A DNA stretch of 64,000 nucleotides from Nocardia crassostreae (GTDB lineage Bacteria; Actinomycetota; Actinomycetes; Mycobacteriales; Mycobacteriaceae). A program made the translations under genes and the position numbers. The DNA is taken from the NCBI RefSeq assembly GCF_001613405.1, contig NZ_BDCH01000023.1, forward strand, positions 62,001 through 126,000, given 5' to 3'. Of this stretch, positions 17,369-25,311 are shown in pieces (position 1 is the stretch's first letter; the number at the start of each line of letters is the position of its first letter). The notes beneath the pieces are model-generated. The model was given only the letters and a program-made list of their open reading frames with translations. It was not told the DNA's origin and did not search any database.

Positions 17369-17395
17369 GGCAATGCAATTTGCCGATCTGGCAAA
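17369..17395. promoter_or_regulatory. Overlapping inverted repeats between FAD oxidoreductase and XRE-cupin gene
   Basis: GGCAA (17369-17373) pairs with TTGCC (17380-17384), and TTTGCC (17379-17384) pairs with GGCAAA (17390-17395) across five bases. The shared TTTGCC half-site makes three evenly spaced half-sites at about 11-base intervals, one helical turn. They end 10 bases before the regulator's ATG and 48 bases before the divergent oxidoreductase start, the right place for an autoregulatory operator of the XRE-cupin protein. Confidence 0.6.
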
Positions 17396-17404
17396 CTAGC
17401 GGGC

Positions 17405-17986
17405 ATGGACGATATCGACGAGACACTCGACGCGGTCGGCCCGCGACTGCGCGCGCTGCGGAAACAACGCCAGACCACCCTGGCGGATCTGTCGGCCGCG
17501 ACGGGCATTTCGGTGAGCACGCTGTCCCGCCTCGAATCCGGTTCCCGGCGACCGACTCTCGAACAGCTCCTGCCCTTGGCCCGCGCGCACGGCGTGACGC
17601 TCGACGAACTGGTCGACGCGCCGCTCACGGGCGACCCGCGGGTGCATCTGCGCCCGATCAAGCACAACCACATGACCATGGTCCCGCTGACCCGCCGGGC
17701 GGGCGGTATCCAGGCCTACAAGATGGTCATTCCGGCCCGGAGCAGGCACCAGGAACCGGATCCGAAGGTGCACGAGGGCTACGAGTGGATGTATGTGCTC
17801 AATGGCCGACTCCGGATCGTTCTGGGCGAGCACGATTTCATCCTCGCGCCGGGCGAGGCGGCCGAATTCGACACCCACATTCCGCACTGGTTCGGCGCGG
17901 CCGACAATGAGCCGGTCGAATTCCTCAGCCTCTTCGGCAAACAGGGCGAACGCGCGCATGTGCGAGCGCAGCCGAAGAAGAGCTGA
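17405..17986 (+). CDS. XRE-family regulator with C-terminal cupin sensor
   Basis: A 193-residue regulator. Residues about 12-66 are a lambda-repressor-like helix-turn-helix (L-R-K-Q-R-Q-T-T-L-A-D-L-S-A-A-T-G-I-S-V-S-T-L-S split over two helices, then R-L-E-S-G-S-R-R-P). From about 104 a cupin_2 beta-barrel follows, with H-E-G-Y-E-W-M-Y-V-L-N-G and the P-G-E-A-A-E-F-D-T-H-I-P-H-W cupin motif carrying two possible metal-binding histidines. These one-component regulators sense a small ligand in the cupin. Divergent gene order and the repeats just upstream support control of the FAD oxidoreductase and of itself. It lies 7 bases from the convergent alcohol dehydrogenase end. Confidence 0.9.
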   Translation: MDDIDETLDAVGPRLRALRKQRQTTLADLSAATGISVSTLSRLESGSRRPTLEQLLPLARAHGVTLDELVDAPLTGDPRVHLRPIKHNHMTMVPLTRRAGGIQAYKMVIPARSRHQEPDPKVHEGYEWMYVLNGRLRIVLGEHDFILAPGEAAEFDTHIPHWFGAADNEPVEFLSLFGKQGERAHVRAQPKKS

Positions 17987-17992
17987 CCGCGA

Positions 17993-18994
17993 TCACGGCA
18001 CCAGCACCGCCGCCCCCGCGAACCGCCCGTGCGCCAGATCGGCCAGCGCCCGATCCGCGGCATCGAGCGGATACGGATGCACGGTGACCTCGATCCGATG
18101 CCTGCCCGCGAAGGCCAGGAACTCCCGCGCATCCTCCCGGGTATTGGCGGTCACCGAGCGAATCTCCCGCTCCTGGAACAGATGCCGCTGATAGTTCAAC
18201 ACGGGAATGTCGGACAGATGGATTCCGGCAACGGCCAGGATCCCGCCGCGATCCAGCGCCGCCAGGGCGGGCAACACCAACTCGCCCACCGGCGCGAGCA
18301 GAATCGCCGCATCCAACGGCACCGGCGGCCGATCCGCCGCCCCCTGCACCGAGGCCGCCCCCAGCTTCGCCGCCAGTGCCCGAGCCTGCGGATCCCGGGT
18401 CATCACATGCACTTCCGCCCCCTCGGCCAACGCCACCTGCGCCGCGATATGCGCACTCCCGCCGAACCCGTAGATCCCCAACCGCCCACCCTCCGGCAGG
18501 CTCGTCCGCCGCAACGCCCGATACCCGATGATCCCCGCACACAACAGCGGCGCCAGTTCCACATCGGCATACCCCGCGGGCAGCGGTAGTGCGTAATCCG
18601 CAGGCACCGTGGCGAATTCGGCATACCCACCATCGGCATCCCAGCCGGTATACCGCGATTCGGGGCAGAGATTCTCCGCCCCGCGCACACAGAACCGGCA
18701 CACCCCGCACGTATGCCGCAACCACGCGATACCGACCCGATCGCCAAGGCCGAACTCCGCGCCCGCCCCGTCCCCCACCGCGACAACCTCCCCCACCACC
18801 TCGTGCCCGGGCGTCACGCCCACCCGATGCACCGGCAGATCCCCTTCCGCCACATGCAGATCCGTCCGGCACACCCCACACGCCAGCACCCGTACGAGCA
18901 ACTCCCCCACCCCGGCGACAGGCACGTCCCCGGCCTCCCACCGCATCGGCCCCGCATCGATCCGCCCCGGCTCCCGTACCCGCCACGCCATCAT
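17993..18994 (-). CDS. Zinc-dependent alcohol dehydrogenase (MDR family)
   Basis: A 333-residue medium-chain dehydrogenase. Catalytic zinc ligands: Cys in L-A-C-G-V-C-R-T-D and His in P-G-H-E-V-V-G. Structural zinc: four cysteines in C-G-V-C-R-F-C-V-R-G-A-E-N-L-C. The coenzyme domain has G-I-Y-G-F-G-G-S-A-H in place of the usual GxGxxG, as in the AdhP-like propanol-preferring subgroup typical of actinobacteria, whose preferred substrates are short or aromatic alcohols. The ATG at 18994 is chosen for AGGAG six bases upstream; GTG 18997 and ATG 18991 are adjacent alternatives. No operon partner is obvious; the NUDIX gene ends 24 bases upstream on the same strand. Confidence 0.88.
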   Translation of the reverse strand: MMAWRVREPGRIDAGPMRWEAGDVPVAGVGELLVRVLACGVCRTDLHVAEGDLPVHRVGVTPGHEVVGEVVAVGDGAGAEFGLGDRVGIAWLRHTCGVCRFCVRGAENLCPESRYTGWDADGGYAEFATVPADYALPLPAGYADVELAPLLCAGIIGYRALRRTSLPEGGRLGIYGFGGSAHIAAQVALAEGAEVHVMTRDPQARALAAKLGAASVQGAADRPPVPLDAAILLAPVGELVLPALAALDRGGILAVAGIHLSDIPVLNYQRHLFQEREIRSVTANTREDAREFLAFAGRHRIEVTVHPYPLDAADRALADLAHGRFAGAAVLVP

Positions 18995-19018
18995 CACCGA
19001 CTCCTGTTCAGAAGGCCA

Positions 19019-19492
19019 CTACCCCAGGTAGGGCACGGAGCGCTGCTCGGAGTGATGCTGCAGCCTGAGCCGGACGGTGGGGTGCACCGGTAATTCTGTA
19101 AGTTCATCCAAGCTCAGGAACCGAACAGCGGTTGATTCGTCGCTCACCCGGATGCTTCCACCAATGGCCTTACCGTAATACGTGATGGCGAACTCTTGCC
19201 GTATCTCACAGTCGGCGTACTCGATGACATGCTCTGGATCGGTGTAGATACCGAGCAGACCGGTGATCTCGATGTCCAGACCAGTCTCTTCCTTGGTCTC
19301 ACGGATCACACACTGCTCCAGCGTCTCGCCGATCTCCATGATCCCCCCGGGGAGCGACCAGTTCCCGGAGTCGCCACGGCGCTGCATCAGGATCGCACCA
19401 TGATCATCCGCAACCAGCGCCGACCCACCGGGCACCAAACTGTTCGCCTTCGGCGCATTCGGGTCTTTGTAGTAGTCACGCCGTGAGCCCAT
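19019..19492 (-). CDS. NUDIX hydrolase
   Basis: A 157-residue NUDIX protein. The NUDIX box is complete: G-I-M-E-I-G-E-T-L-E-Q-C-V-I and R-E-T-K-E-E-T-G-L, that is G-x5-E-x7-R-E-U-x-E-E-x-G-U, which binds the metal and hydrolyses a nucleoside diphosphate linked to X. Substrate unknown. ATG at 19492 overlaps by 17 bases the end of the collapsed XRE gene upstream, whose intact relatives are often followed directly by such a NUDIX gene; co-transcription and translational coupling are likely in the ancestor. A nearby downstream MDR alcohol dehydrogenase is on the same strand. Confidence 0.9.
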   Translation of the reverse strand: MGSRRDYYKDPNAPKANSLVPGGSALVADDHGAILMQRRGDSGNWSLPGGIMEIGETLEQCVIRETKEETGLDIEITGLLGIYTDPEHVIEYADCEIRQEFAITYYGKAIGGSIRVSDESTAVRFLSLDELTELPVHPTVRLRLQHHSEQRSVPYLG

Positions 19493-20048
19493 CGGCAAAT
19501 CCTTGCGTCGTCGTGTACGGAGTCGCTGTTCCCCAGATTTGTTCGAACTGGTCAGCGAAGGATTCGAATATCCCGTACGGCGACAATCGCCGCAGGTACA
19601 GCGCGGTGTGTTGGTAGCCCCTGGCACGAAACAGGTAGGGGGTAACGATCATGTCGGAGTGGGCAGAGTTCCACCCATCTGCTCGAGCATGTCCCTCTCC
19701 ATGACGTGATCACAGTCGGGATCAGCGAACCCCAGCCGCACTACGCACCCGGCTCGCCTTGTGTACCAACGAGATCCAGAGATCGTTGGGTATCTCCGCC
19801 CGGTGCGCATAAGCCGCCGCGAACTCTGCGGTAGCAGGTGCCCCTGCTTGCATGTCCGGTCGAGCCGACGGCCACAACGATTCCTCGGTCTCACCGAGGG
19901 CCGCAGCCACCTCGAGCCGTGTCCTGCGATGCGGTACGCGCCCGGCCAGCCAACGGTTCACGGTCTTCACATCGACATGAACTCGTGCCGCCAAGCCTGC
20001 GGAGTCGAGTCCGGCCCGGAGCATCGCTGACTCGAGGCGCTGGGTCAT
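19476..20048 (-). pseudogene. XRE-type regulator with C-terminal DUF5919-like domain, collapsed by internal deletions
   Basis: Three pieces of one protein lie in order but in different frames. Piece 1 (20048-19722, 108 codons) is an intact helix-turn-helix start (L-A-A-R-V-H-V-D-V-K-T-V-N-R-W-L-A-G-R-V-P-H) running into A-E-I-P-N-D-L-W-I-S-L-V-H-K-A-S-R before an early stop. Piece 2 (about 19755-19665) reads V-R-L-G-F-A-D-P-D-C-D-H-V-M-E-R-D-M-L-E. Piece 3 (about 19662-19476) reads V-T-P-Y-L-F-R-A-R-G-Y-Q-H-T-A-L-Y-L-R-R-L and ends in L-T-A-stop overlapping the NUDIX start. From memory of the family, roughly 30 residues are missing before piece 2 and about 50 before piece 3. Piece 1 alone could still give a DNA-binding fragment. 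Confidence 0.72.
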
Positions 20049-20188
20049 ACCTGAACCCTACGGGGCATTTCGTGGACATGGAGGACGTTTGCAGTGTCCC
20101 GCAAAGCGTCCTTGACACAGTTCAAGCGTCCGCTGCAGGTCCCTACGTTTGATTTCCGAGCCGCCATACCTCGACGACAGGGGCTGAT

Positions 20189-20629
20189 GTGAGCGACAAA
20201 GCGCATAACCGGCACAAGGCGATCATCTACATATATCGGCCATTGCTGACCAGCAAGGCGGATCTGGACTGGGCTGAGTTCTACGCGCGGCAACGGGCCG
20301 AGGCGCTGGACCTGCGAGTTGCCAGCGTCCTGGTCACGGACAACTCCAACCAGGACCGCACAGGGATGCTGTATCGACTGGCCCGACACGTTGATTCGGC
20401 GTACGTGATCACACCAGACCTGATCCATATCGGCGGAAATGCAAGGCGAGTGACCGCTTTCGCCGAGCCGCTGACGGTGAACCCTCAGAGACGTTACCGG
20501 TGGCGGCTCAGAGTTTCCGCTCGAGAACTGAGCGAGGCCCTCGAGCTGTCCCGGGACCACTGTAGCGGCGACCGCGGCGCCGACCGATCTGATTGTAAGC
20601 GCCTCGACGACATAGAGTTCCGGTCGTGA
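20189..20629 (+). CDS. Hypothetical protein
   Basis: A 146-residue protein starting at GTG 20189. The N-half (K-A-I-I-Y-I-Y-R-P-L-L-T, then W-A-E-F-Y-A-R-Q-R-A-E-A-L-D and V-L-V-T-D) has an alternating strand-helix pattern that may be a resolvase-like or small Rossmann-type fold; a central V-I-T-P-D-L-I-H-I strand follows. No catalytic motif is recognised. The gene overlaps the following SDR by four bases (GTGA), so they are probably co-translated. It is divergent from the collapsed XRE regulator, which may once have controlled it. Coding status rests on length, overlap and codon pattern, so a real gene is likely but the function is unknown. Confidence 0.6.
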   Translation: MSDKAHNRHKAIIYIYRPLLTSKADLDWAEFYARQRAEALDLRVASVLVTDNSNQDRTGMLYRLARHVDSAYVITPDLIHIGGNARRVTAFAEPLTVNPQRRYRWRLRVSARELSEALELSRDHCSGDRGADRSDCKRLDDIEFRS

Positions 20630-21405
20630 CCGCTCACGAGTATCTTTCGGGCCTGTTCTCGCTGGAGGGCAAGGTTGCCCTTGTCACCGGTGGCAGCTCC
20701 GGAATCGGGAAAGCAATTGCCACTGCGCTGGGGCGGGCGGGCGCGCAGGTCATTATCGTGGCGCGGGACAAGGACCGCCTCGCCGAGACGACTCTCGAGC
20801 TGCGGGGCAACGGGTGCGAAGTTCGGTGGATCGCCGCGGATCTCGGCGAGCGGGACGCGGTGGCCGAGGTCGCGGGCGAGGCTCGGGAGGTGTGGGGGCG
20901 AGGGCCGGATATTCTCGTGAACTGCGCCGGGGTGAATCTGCGGCCGCCGGTGGATGGGCTCGCAGAGGTGTGGGATGCGACGATGGCCGTGAATCTGGTT
21001 GCGCCGTTTCTGCTCGGGCAGGCGTTCGGGCCGGAGATGGCGGGGCGGGGTTACGGGCGGATCATTCACATCAGCTCGCAGCAGCCGCATCGGGCCTTCG
21101 CGAACAGTGGGGCCTACGGGGTTTCGAAGGGGGCGCTGGAGTCACTGGCGCGGTCGCAGGCGGAGGCGTGGTCACCGTACGGGGTCACCTGCAATACGCT
21201 GGTGCCGGGATTCGTGCCGACGGCGTTGAATACCCGATTGTCTTCGGACCCCGAGCAAGTCGCGGCGCTGGCGGCGCGGACGCTTGTCGGGCGCAATGGG
21301 CGGGTCGACGACTTCGCCGGTGCGGCAGTGTTCCTCGCGAGTCCGGCGGCCGGATACATTACCGGCCAGTCGATCTTCGTGGACGGCGGGTTCTCCGCGC
21401 ACTGA
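20626..21405 (+). CDS. Short-chain dehydrogenase/reductase, gluconate 5-dehydrogenase-like
   Basis: A 259-residue classical SDR: cofactor motif T-G-G-S-S-G-I-G-K near 22-30, N-C-A-G-V-N near 95, catalytic Ser in H-I-S-S-Q and Tyr/Lys in A-Y-G-V-S-K. The N-terminal F-S-L-E-G-K-V-A-L-V-T-G-G and C-terminal G-Q-S-I-F-V-D-G-G-F resemble gluconate 5-dehydrogenase and 3-oxoacyl reductase-like enzymes; polyol or keto-sugar substrates are possible. An Arg after the second strand (V-A-R-D-K) points to NADPH. GTG start overlaps the upstream hypothetical gene. Converges on the TetR gene, 13 bases between stops. Confidence 0.85.
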   Translation: MTAHEYLSGLFSLEGKVALVTGGSSGIGKAIATALGRAGAQVIIVARDKDRLAETTLELRGNGCEVRWIAADLGERDAVAEVAGEAREVWGRGPDILVNCAGVNLRPPVDGLAEVWDATMAVNLVAPFLLGQAFGPEMAGRGYGRIIHISSQQPHRAFANSGAYGVSKGALESLARSQAEAWSPYGVTCNTLVPGFVPTALNTRLSSDPEQVAALAARTLVGRNGRVDDFAGAAVFLASPAAGYITGQSIFVDGGFSAH

Positions 21406-21418
21406 CGCCTCGCCACGA

Positions 21419-22012
21419 TCAAGAATTCTCCGCACGCAGCTGCGCGAGGACGGCGGCCGTCGCCGTCGCGGTGACCTCCTCGACCCAGTCCGGAATGGGT
21501 TGCGCACCAGCGATGTACTGGCGGACCAGGCCGTAGGGGATCGCTTTGACGGCGGCCGCGGCAATGGCCATGCGCCGCTCGTCGGCGGCCCCGAACTCCG
21601 CGGCGACGGCGGCGCACAGCGCGTCGTTCATGCGGTCGTTGACCGTGGCGATCTCGGCGCGCAGCGCATCGGAGCCCACGTCGAGCAGTTCGTCATGCCG
21701 GAACATCTTCATGGCCCTGGCTTCGGTGGGGTGTGTTCGGCAGTAGCGGATCAGGTACGTCGCGGCGGCGAGCAGCGGATCGTCCCCGGACAGGGCGGCG
21801 ATGAGCCCGAGGTGGAAGCGCTGGATCGAGCGCAGCCACAAGCGCGCGAGCAGCTCGTCGACGGAGGCGAAGCGCACGTAGATCGAGCCCGTGTGGACAC
21901 CGGAGGCGGCGCCGATGGCCGCGATGGTCGGCCGGTTCGTCGCGGGATCGGCGAGCAGATCGCGTGCCGCGTCGAGGATCTGGTCATCGCTGAAGCGTCG
22001 GGGTCTTGCCAC
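21419..22012 (-). CDS. TetR-family transcriptional regulator
   Basis: A 197-residue TetR-type repressor. The helix-turn-helix is I-G-A-A-S-G-V-H-T-G-S-I-Y-V-R-F-A-S within residues 30-55; the C-terminal ligand domain is helical and not assignable. GTG start at 22012. It is divergent from a small membrane protein gene with a 54-base gap that contains a short perfect inverted repeat, so it most likely represses that gene and itself. This divergent TetR/DUF6463-type arrangement recurs in actinobacteria. Confidence 0.88.
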   Translation of the reverse strand: MARPRRFSDDQILDAARDLLADPATNRPTIAAIGAASGVHTGSIYVRFASVDELLARLWLRSIQRFHLGLIAALSGDDPLLAAATYLIRYCRTHPTEARAMKMFRHDELLDVGSDALRAEIATVNDRMNDALCAAVAAEFGAADERRMAIAAAAVKAIPYGLVRQYIAGAQPIPDWVEEVTATATAAVLAQLRAENS

Positions 22013-22038
22013 GCGGGATAGCCTAGGGCAATGTTTAG

Positions 22039-22050
22039 GAATATGTATTC
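22039..22050. promoter_or_regulatory. Short inverted repeat between TetR and membrane protein genes
   Basis: GAATA-TG-TATTC is a perfect palindrome of five-base arms. It sits 27 bases upstream of the TetR start and 16 bases before the membrane-protein GTG, in a locally AT-rich stretch. Position between divergent genes fits a TetR operator, but the repeat is short. Confidence 0.45.
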
Positions 22051-22065
22051 AAAAACGCGTTCCCC

Positions 22066-22386
22066 GTGTCCGGGGTGCTGCTCACCCTCATCGGCGCGCT
22101 GCACACCGCACTCGGCGCTGTCGTGTGGGCGTCCGGTCGGGAGACCTTGGAGCTCTCCTTCTGGTTCACCGCGTTCGGAGTCGTCGCCATGGGCTTCGGT
22201 ATCGCCGTGATCGAAGTGGAGCGGGCGCGCGGCCATATCCCCGCGTCGATCCTCGCGGCGATCGTCGCACTCACCGTGTTCGGCCTCATCGTCGAACCCG
22301 TCTCCGGGTTCCTGACCGTCCTGATCCCGTTGGCTCTCGGGATTCGCGGATGGCTCCGCAATCGCCGGGCCGCGGTCGCGGCGTGA
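22066..22386 (+). CDS. Small four-helix membrane protein (DUF6463-like)
   Basis: A 106-residue integral membrane protein with four hydrophobic segments at about 3-20, 30-48, 58-76 and 80-97, ending in a basic tail R-N-R-R-A-A-V-A-A. The pattern and the divergent TetR neighbour recall the DUF6463 family (name from memory). GTG at 22066 is the first plausible start. Role unknown; possibly a small-molecule resistance or envelope protein induced when the TetR binds its ligand. Confidence 0.7.
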   Translation: MSGVLLTLIGALHTALGAVVWASGRETLELSFWFTAFGVVAMGFGIAVIEVERARGHIPASILAAIVALTVFGLIVEPVSGFLTVLIPLALGIRGWLRNRRAAVAA

Positions 22387-22399
22387 CCACGGCGGCTGC

Positions 22400-23038
22400 T
22401 CAGGGCTGTGCGGCGCCCAGGGCCGAGGCCAGGAAGCCGGTCAGCTGGGTGCGGACACGGTCCCTGCCGAGCCCCTCCGCGCCGTCGCGCAGCGCGGAGA
22501 ACAACGCCGACACCAGGATCGAGAGCAGGAATTCACCGGCGATACCGACATCCAGATTGGGGTCGAGGTAGCCGTGGCGCATGCTCTGGGAGACCTGGTC
22601 GATGGCTTGCATACCGTAGCGGCGGGCGTTCCGCAGGCAGCGGTCGATCACGGCGTCGTCGATCGAAGAGGCTTCCAGGAGCAGGAAATTCACCAGGCCC
22701 GGTTCGGTGGCGACCAGGTCGAAACAGCGATCGATGACGCGGGCGTAGCGCGCGGAGAACGCGGCGAGGGTGGTCGGGACGTCATCGCCTTCGGGGCCGA
22801 GCAGACTGTCGAGAATGCGGTCGAAGCAGTGATCGATGACGGCGCCGAGAATGTCGCGTTTGTTGTCGAAGTAGTTGTAGAAGGTGCCGTGGCTGACGCC
22901 CGCGGCGGTGGCGATGTCGTCGACGCTGATGGTGCGGAAGCCACGGATCATGACCAGTCCGTACGCGGCGGCGATGAGGTCGGCGCGGCGCTGTTCCAGG
23001 CGGGCGGCGCGGCGGGTGCGGGCGGCGGTATCGGTCAC
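22400..23038 (-). CDS. TetR-family regulator (second of a pair)
   Basis: A 212-residue TetR protein with the recognition helix region I-A-T-A-A-G-V-S-H-G-T-F-Y-N-Y-F-D-N-K at about 42-60. Its ATG overlaps the stop of the TetR gene upstream by four bases (ATGA), so the two regulators are made together. Both trail the mce operon on the same strand with no obvious promoter between, which suggests they sense mce-related lipid substrates, as mce-linked TetR and FadR regulators do in other actinobacteria. Converges with the small membrane protein gene (13 bases between stops). Confidence 0.88.
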   Translation of the reverse strand: MTDTAARTRRAARLEQRRADLIAAAYGLVMIRGFRTISVDDIATAAGVSHGTFYNYFDNKRDILGAVIDHCFDRILDSLLGPEGDDVPTTLAAFSARYARVIDRCFDLVATEPGLVNFLLLEASSIDDAVIDRCLRNARRYGMQAIDQVSQSMRHGYLDPNLDVGIAGEFLLSILVSALFSALRDGAEGLGRDRVRTQLTGFLASALGAAQP

Positions 23039-23619
23039 GAGGCGACGCTCGGCAGGCGCAGCGCTTTCTCCAGCAATTGCAGGAGGGTGGCGGTGGTGTG
23101 GCGGCGCTCGCGCGGATCGCTCACGCCGTGCAGCTGCCGCAGCAGGCCCGGGCCGACCATCATGACAATGGTGTGCGAGACCACCTCGGTGTCGAGGTCG
23201 GGACGGATCCAGCCCGCCTCCACTCCGCGGCTCAGTTCGGCGGCCACCAGGGCGGCCGTGATGGCCTCCAGACCCAGCAGCCGTTGTGCCAGTTCGGGAT
23301 CGATGGCCGCGGCCTCCACCAGCAGCAGCCGCAGCAACTGCGGCTCCCGCTCGACGAGATCGTAGACGCGATCCGCCGCCGCGCGCACCGCCTCCGTGAG
23401 GCCGCCGACACCGGTCGCGGTGCCGAGCAATTCGGGTAGCCGCACGGAATCCATGACCTTCTCTATACCGAAATCGATGACGTGTTCCAGGATTTCGCGT
23501 TTACTGCCGAAATACCGGTACACCGTGCCCTGCCCGATCCCGGCGCGCGCGGCCACCTCGGAGATGGCGGTGGCCGCATAGCCCTGTGCGGTGAACACCT
23601 CGTAGGCGGCTTCGACCAT
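23035..23619 (-). CDS. TetR-family regulator (first of a pair)
   Basis: At least 194 residues with HTH V-A-A-R-A-G-I-G-Q-G-T-V-Y-R-Y-F-G-S-K near residue 24-42. The annotated ATG at 23619 looks internal: the open frame continues upstream through R-P-P-Q-H-E-L-P-L-R-R-R-R-Q, the basic leader usual in TetR proteins, but no ATG, GTG or TTG is evident before it meets the previous gene. The true start may therefore be a rare codon, or a small upstream lesion may exist. It lies 57 bases after the Mce-associated protein gene and overlaps the next TetR gene. Confidence 0.82.
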   Translation of the reverse strand: MVEAAYEVFTAQGYAATAISEVAARAGIGQGTVYRYFGSKREILEHVIDFGIEKVMDSVRLPELLGTATGVGGLTEAVRAAADRVYDLVEREPQLLRLLLVEAAAIDPELAQRLLGLEAITAALVAAELSRGVEAGWIRPDLDTEVVSHTIVMMVGPGLLRQLHGVSDPRERRHTTATLLQLLEKALRLPSVAS

Positions 23620-23675
23620 CTGCCGACGCCGCCGCAGCGGAAGCTCGTGCTGCGGCGGCCGGCCTGTGCGGGAGG

Positions 23676-24347
23676 CTATTTCGCGGCCCCGTCCTTGGCG
23701 GCGGCGTCCTTCGGGCCGTAGTCCACGACCACCCAGTCGCCGCCGTTCTTGGCCACCGTGACCACCAGCAGATTGGGCACCGTGGCCGGATCCTGGTGCT
23801 GGACGTTCTGGGTGCGCTGCGTGGCGTAGACGGTGACGGCGTACTGATCGTTGCCCTGCGCCTCGACGGAGGTGCCCGCGACCTCACCGGTGGCCACCAC
23901 CTGGGCCTCGGTCATGATGGCCGACAGCGTGTCGTGAACCTCCTTGTACCGCCCGGCCAGGGCGTCGGAGGTGCCGCGCTGCACGCCGTCGAAGAAGGCG
24001 GGCAGGTTCTTGTAATCGTAGGTGAGCGAGCGCAGGGTGTAGTCGCGGGCCACCTCGGCGACCCGATCCCGGTCGGCCTGAGCGGATTTCAGATCATCGA
24101 GTTCATTGGAGCTACTGTACCAGAGTCCGCCGAGAACGAGGGAGACGACCGCCAGGATCGCGGCGGCCGCCAGCGGCAGCACGGTAATGATCGATCCCTG
24201 GGCGGGCCGCACATTCCGTTCGACGGCGGGCGGGGCGACCGGGGCTTGCTCCGCGGCCTCCGCTACGGCGTCCGCGATCGGCTTCGCCAGTGACACAACC
24301 TCTTCGGTGGCCGCGGCGCCGTCGGGGGTCTTGTCGTTCGCACTCAT
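23676..24347 (-). CDS. Mce-associated membrane protein
   Basis: A 223-residue protein with a charged, Ala/Glu/Pro-rich cytoplasmic N-terminus (about 1-50), one membrane helix (about 55-77, V-L-P-L-A-A-A-A-I-L-A-V-V-S-L-V-L-G-G) and an outer domain of the SnoaL-like/NTF2 kind (R-D-Y-T-L-R-S-L-T-Y, then T-R-T-Q-N-V near 180). Such Mas proteins follow mce operons and are thought to stabilise or assemble the transporter. ATG at 24347 has AGGAGAGAAG upstream and follows mceF by 13 bases. It ends in a low-complexity Ala/Lys/Asp tail. Confidence 0.85.
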   Translation of the reverse strand: MSANDKTPDGAAATEEVVSLAKPIADAVAEAAEQAPVAPPAVERNVRPAQGSIITVLPLAAAAILAVVSLVLGGLWYSSSNELDDLKSAQADRDRVAEVARDYTLRSLTYDYKNLPAFFDGVQRGTSDALAGRYKEVHDTLSAIMTEAQVVATGEVAGTSVEAQGNDQYAVTVYATQRTQNVQHQDPATVPNLLVVTVAKNGGDWVVVDYGPKDAAAKDGAAK

Positions 24348-24360
24348 GATGTCTTCTCTC

Positions 24361-25311
24361 CTACCGGGGAACGTCGATACCGACATGGGTGGCGCCATCG
24401 CCGGGGAATACCGTGGACAGCAGATCGACGATCGATCCGGCGTCCACACGCGGGGGTTTGACCGAACTGGTCGCGGGCTTCAGCACGGTGGCGATATGCC
24501 CGAGGTCCGGACCGAGCAGGGACAGATATCCGTCGATCTTGGCGACCAGCGGTCCCAGCGGATCGTCGAAGATGTTCTCGCCTATGTACGAGTAGTTCTG
24601 GAATGCGGCAATGATGTGCAGCAGCTCCGGCAATCCGGTGTCGATATCACCGGCGGCGGCGCTGATGGTCGGCGCGCGGCCGTCGAACCGGTCACCGAGG
24701 GTTTGCACGTTCGAGTACAGCCGTGCGATGGCATCGCGCTTGTCGCGCAATAAATTCGCGGTGCCGATCAGCGCGTTGGTGAGGTTCTCGACATCGGCGT
24801 CACGGCCCTCGAAACCCGCGGCGACGGTGGCGGCCAGATGCTCGAGCCGCGCCGGATCCAATTGCGCGCTGAGCGCGTCCATCTTGGCCAGCGCGTCACC
24901 GACCGTGGTGGCGGTGCGCACCTGCCGCTGCGGCACGATACTGCCGTCGTGCAGATACGGGCCCGCGGTGGTGTCGGGGCGGAAGTCCAGGAACTGCTCC
25001 CCCGCCGCCGAGAGATTGGCGATCTGCACGAGCGCGTCGACCGGAATCCGGTACCGGGCGTCGTATTCGATCTTCACCGCCAAACCCTTGGCGGTGGCGC
25101 TGATATCGCGCACCTTGCCGATGGGCAGCCCGCGCAGCGTCACCTCGGAGGTCTTCATGAGACCGCCGGAGGTGTTCAAAAGCACGGTGACGGTATTGGT
25201 TTCGCGCCGCGGGTCGATATTCAGCACGCCGACCGCCATATAGCTGCCGCAGATGAGCGTCAGCACGGTCAGCAGCGCCATGGACACCGGGCCGGAGAAG
25301 GAGAGTTTCAT
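24361..25311 (-). CDS. mceF: MCE family protein MceF
   Basis: A 316-residue MCE protein: one N-terminal membrane helix (about 9-31), then an MlaD domain (about 36-115: T-V-T-V-L-L-N-T-S-G-G-L, V-T-L-R-G-L-P-I-G-K-V) and a helical C-region that forms the needle-like tunnel. Six different Mce subunits form a hexamer carrying hydrophobic lipids from the cell wall to the YrbE permease. Position as the sixth mce gene gives the F label. Start overlaps the mceE stop (ATGA). Confidence 0.9.
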   Translation of the reverse strand: MKLSFSGPVSMALLTVLTLICGSYMAVGVLNIDPRRETNTVTVLLNTSGGLMKTSEVTLRGLPIGKVRDISATAKGLAVKIEYDARYRIPVDALVQIANLSAAGEQFLDFRPDTTAGPYLHDGSIVPQRQVRTATTVGDALAKMDALSAQLDPARLEHLAATVAAGFEGRDADVENLTNALIGTANLLRDKRDAIARLYSNVQTLGDRFDGRAPTISAAAGDIDTGLPELLHIIAAFQNYSYIGENIFDDPLGPLVAKIDGYLSLLGPDLGHIATVLKPATSSVKPPRVDAGSIVDLLSTVFPGDGATHVGIDVPR

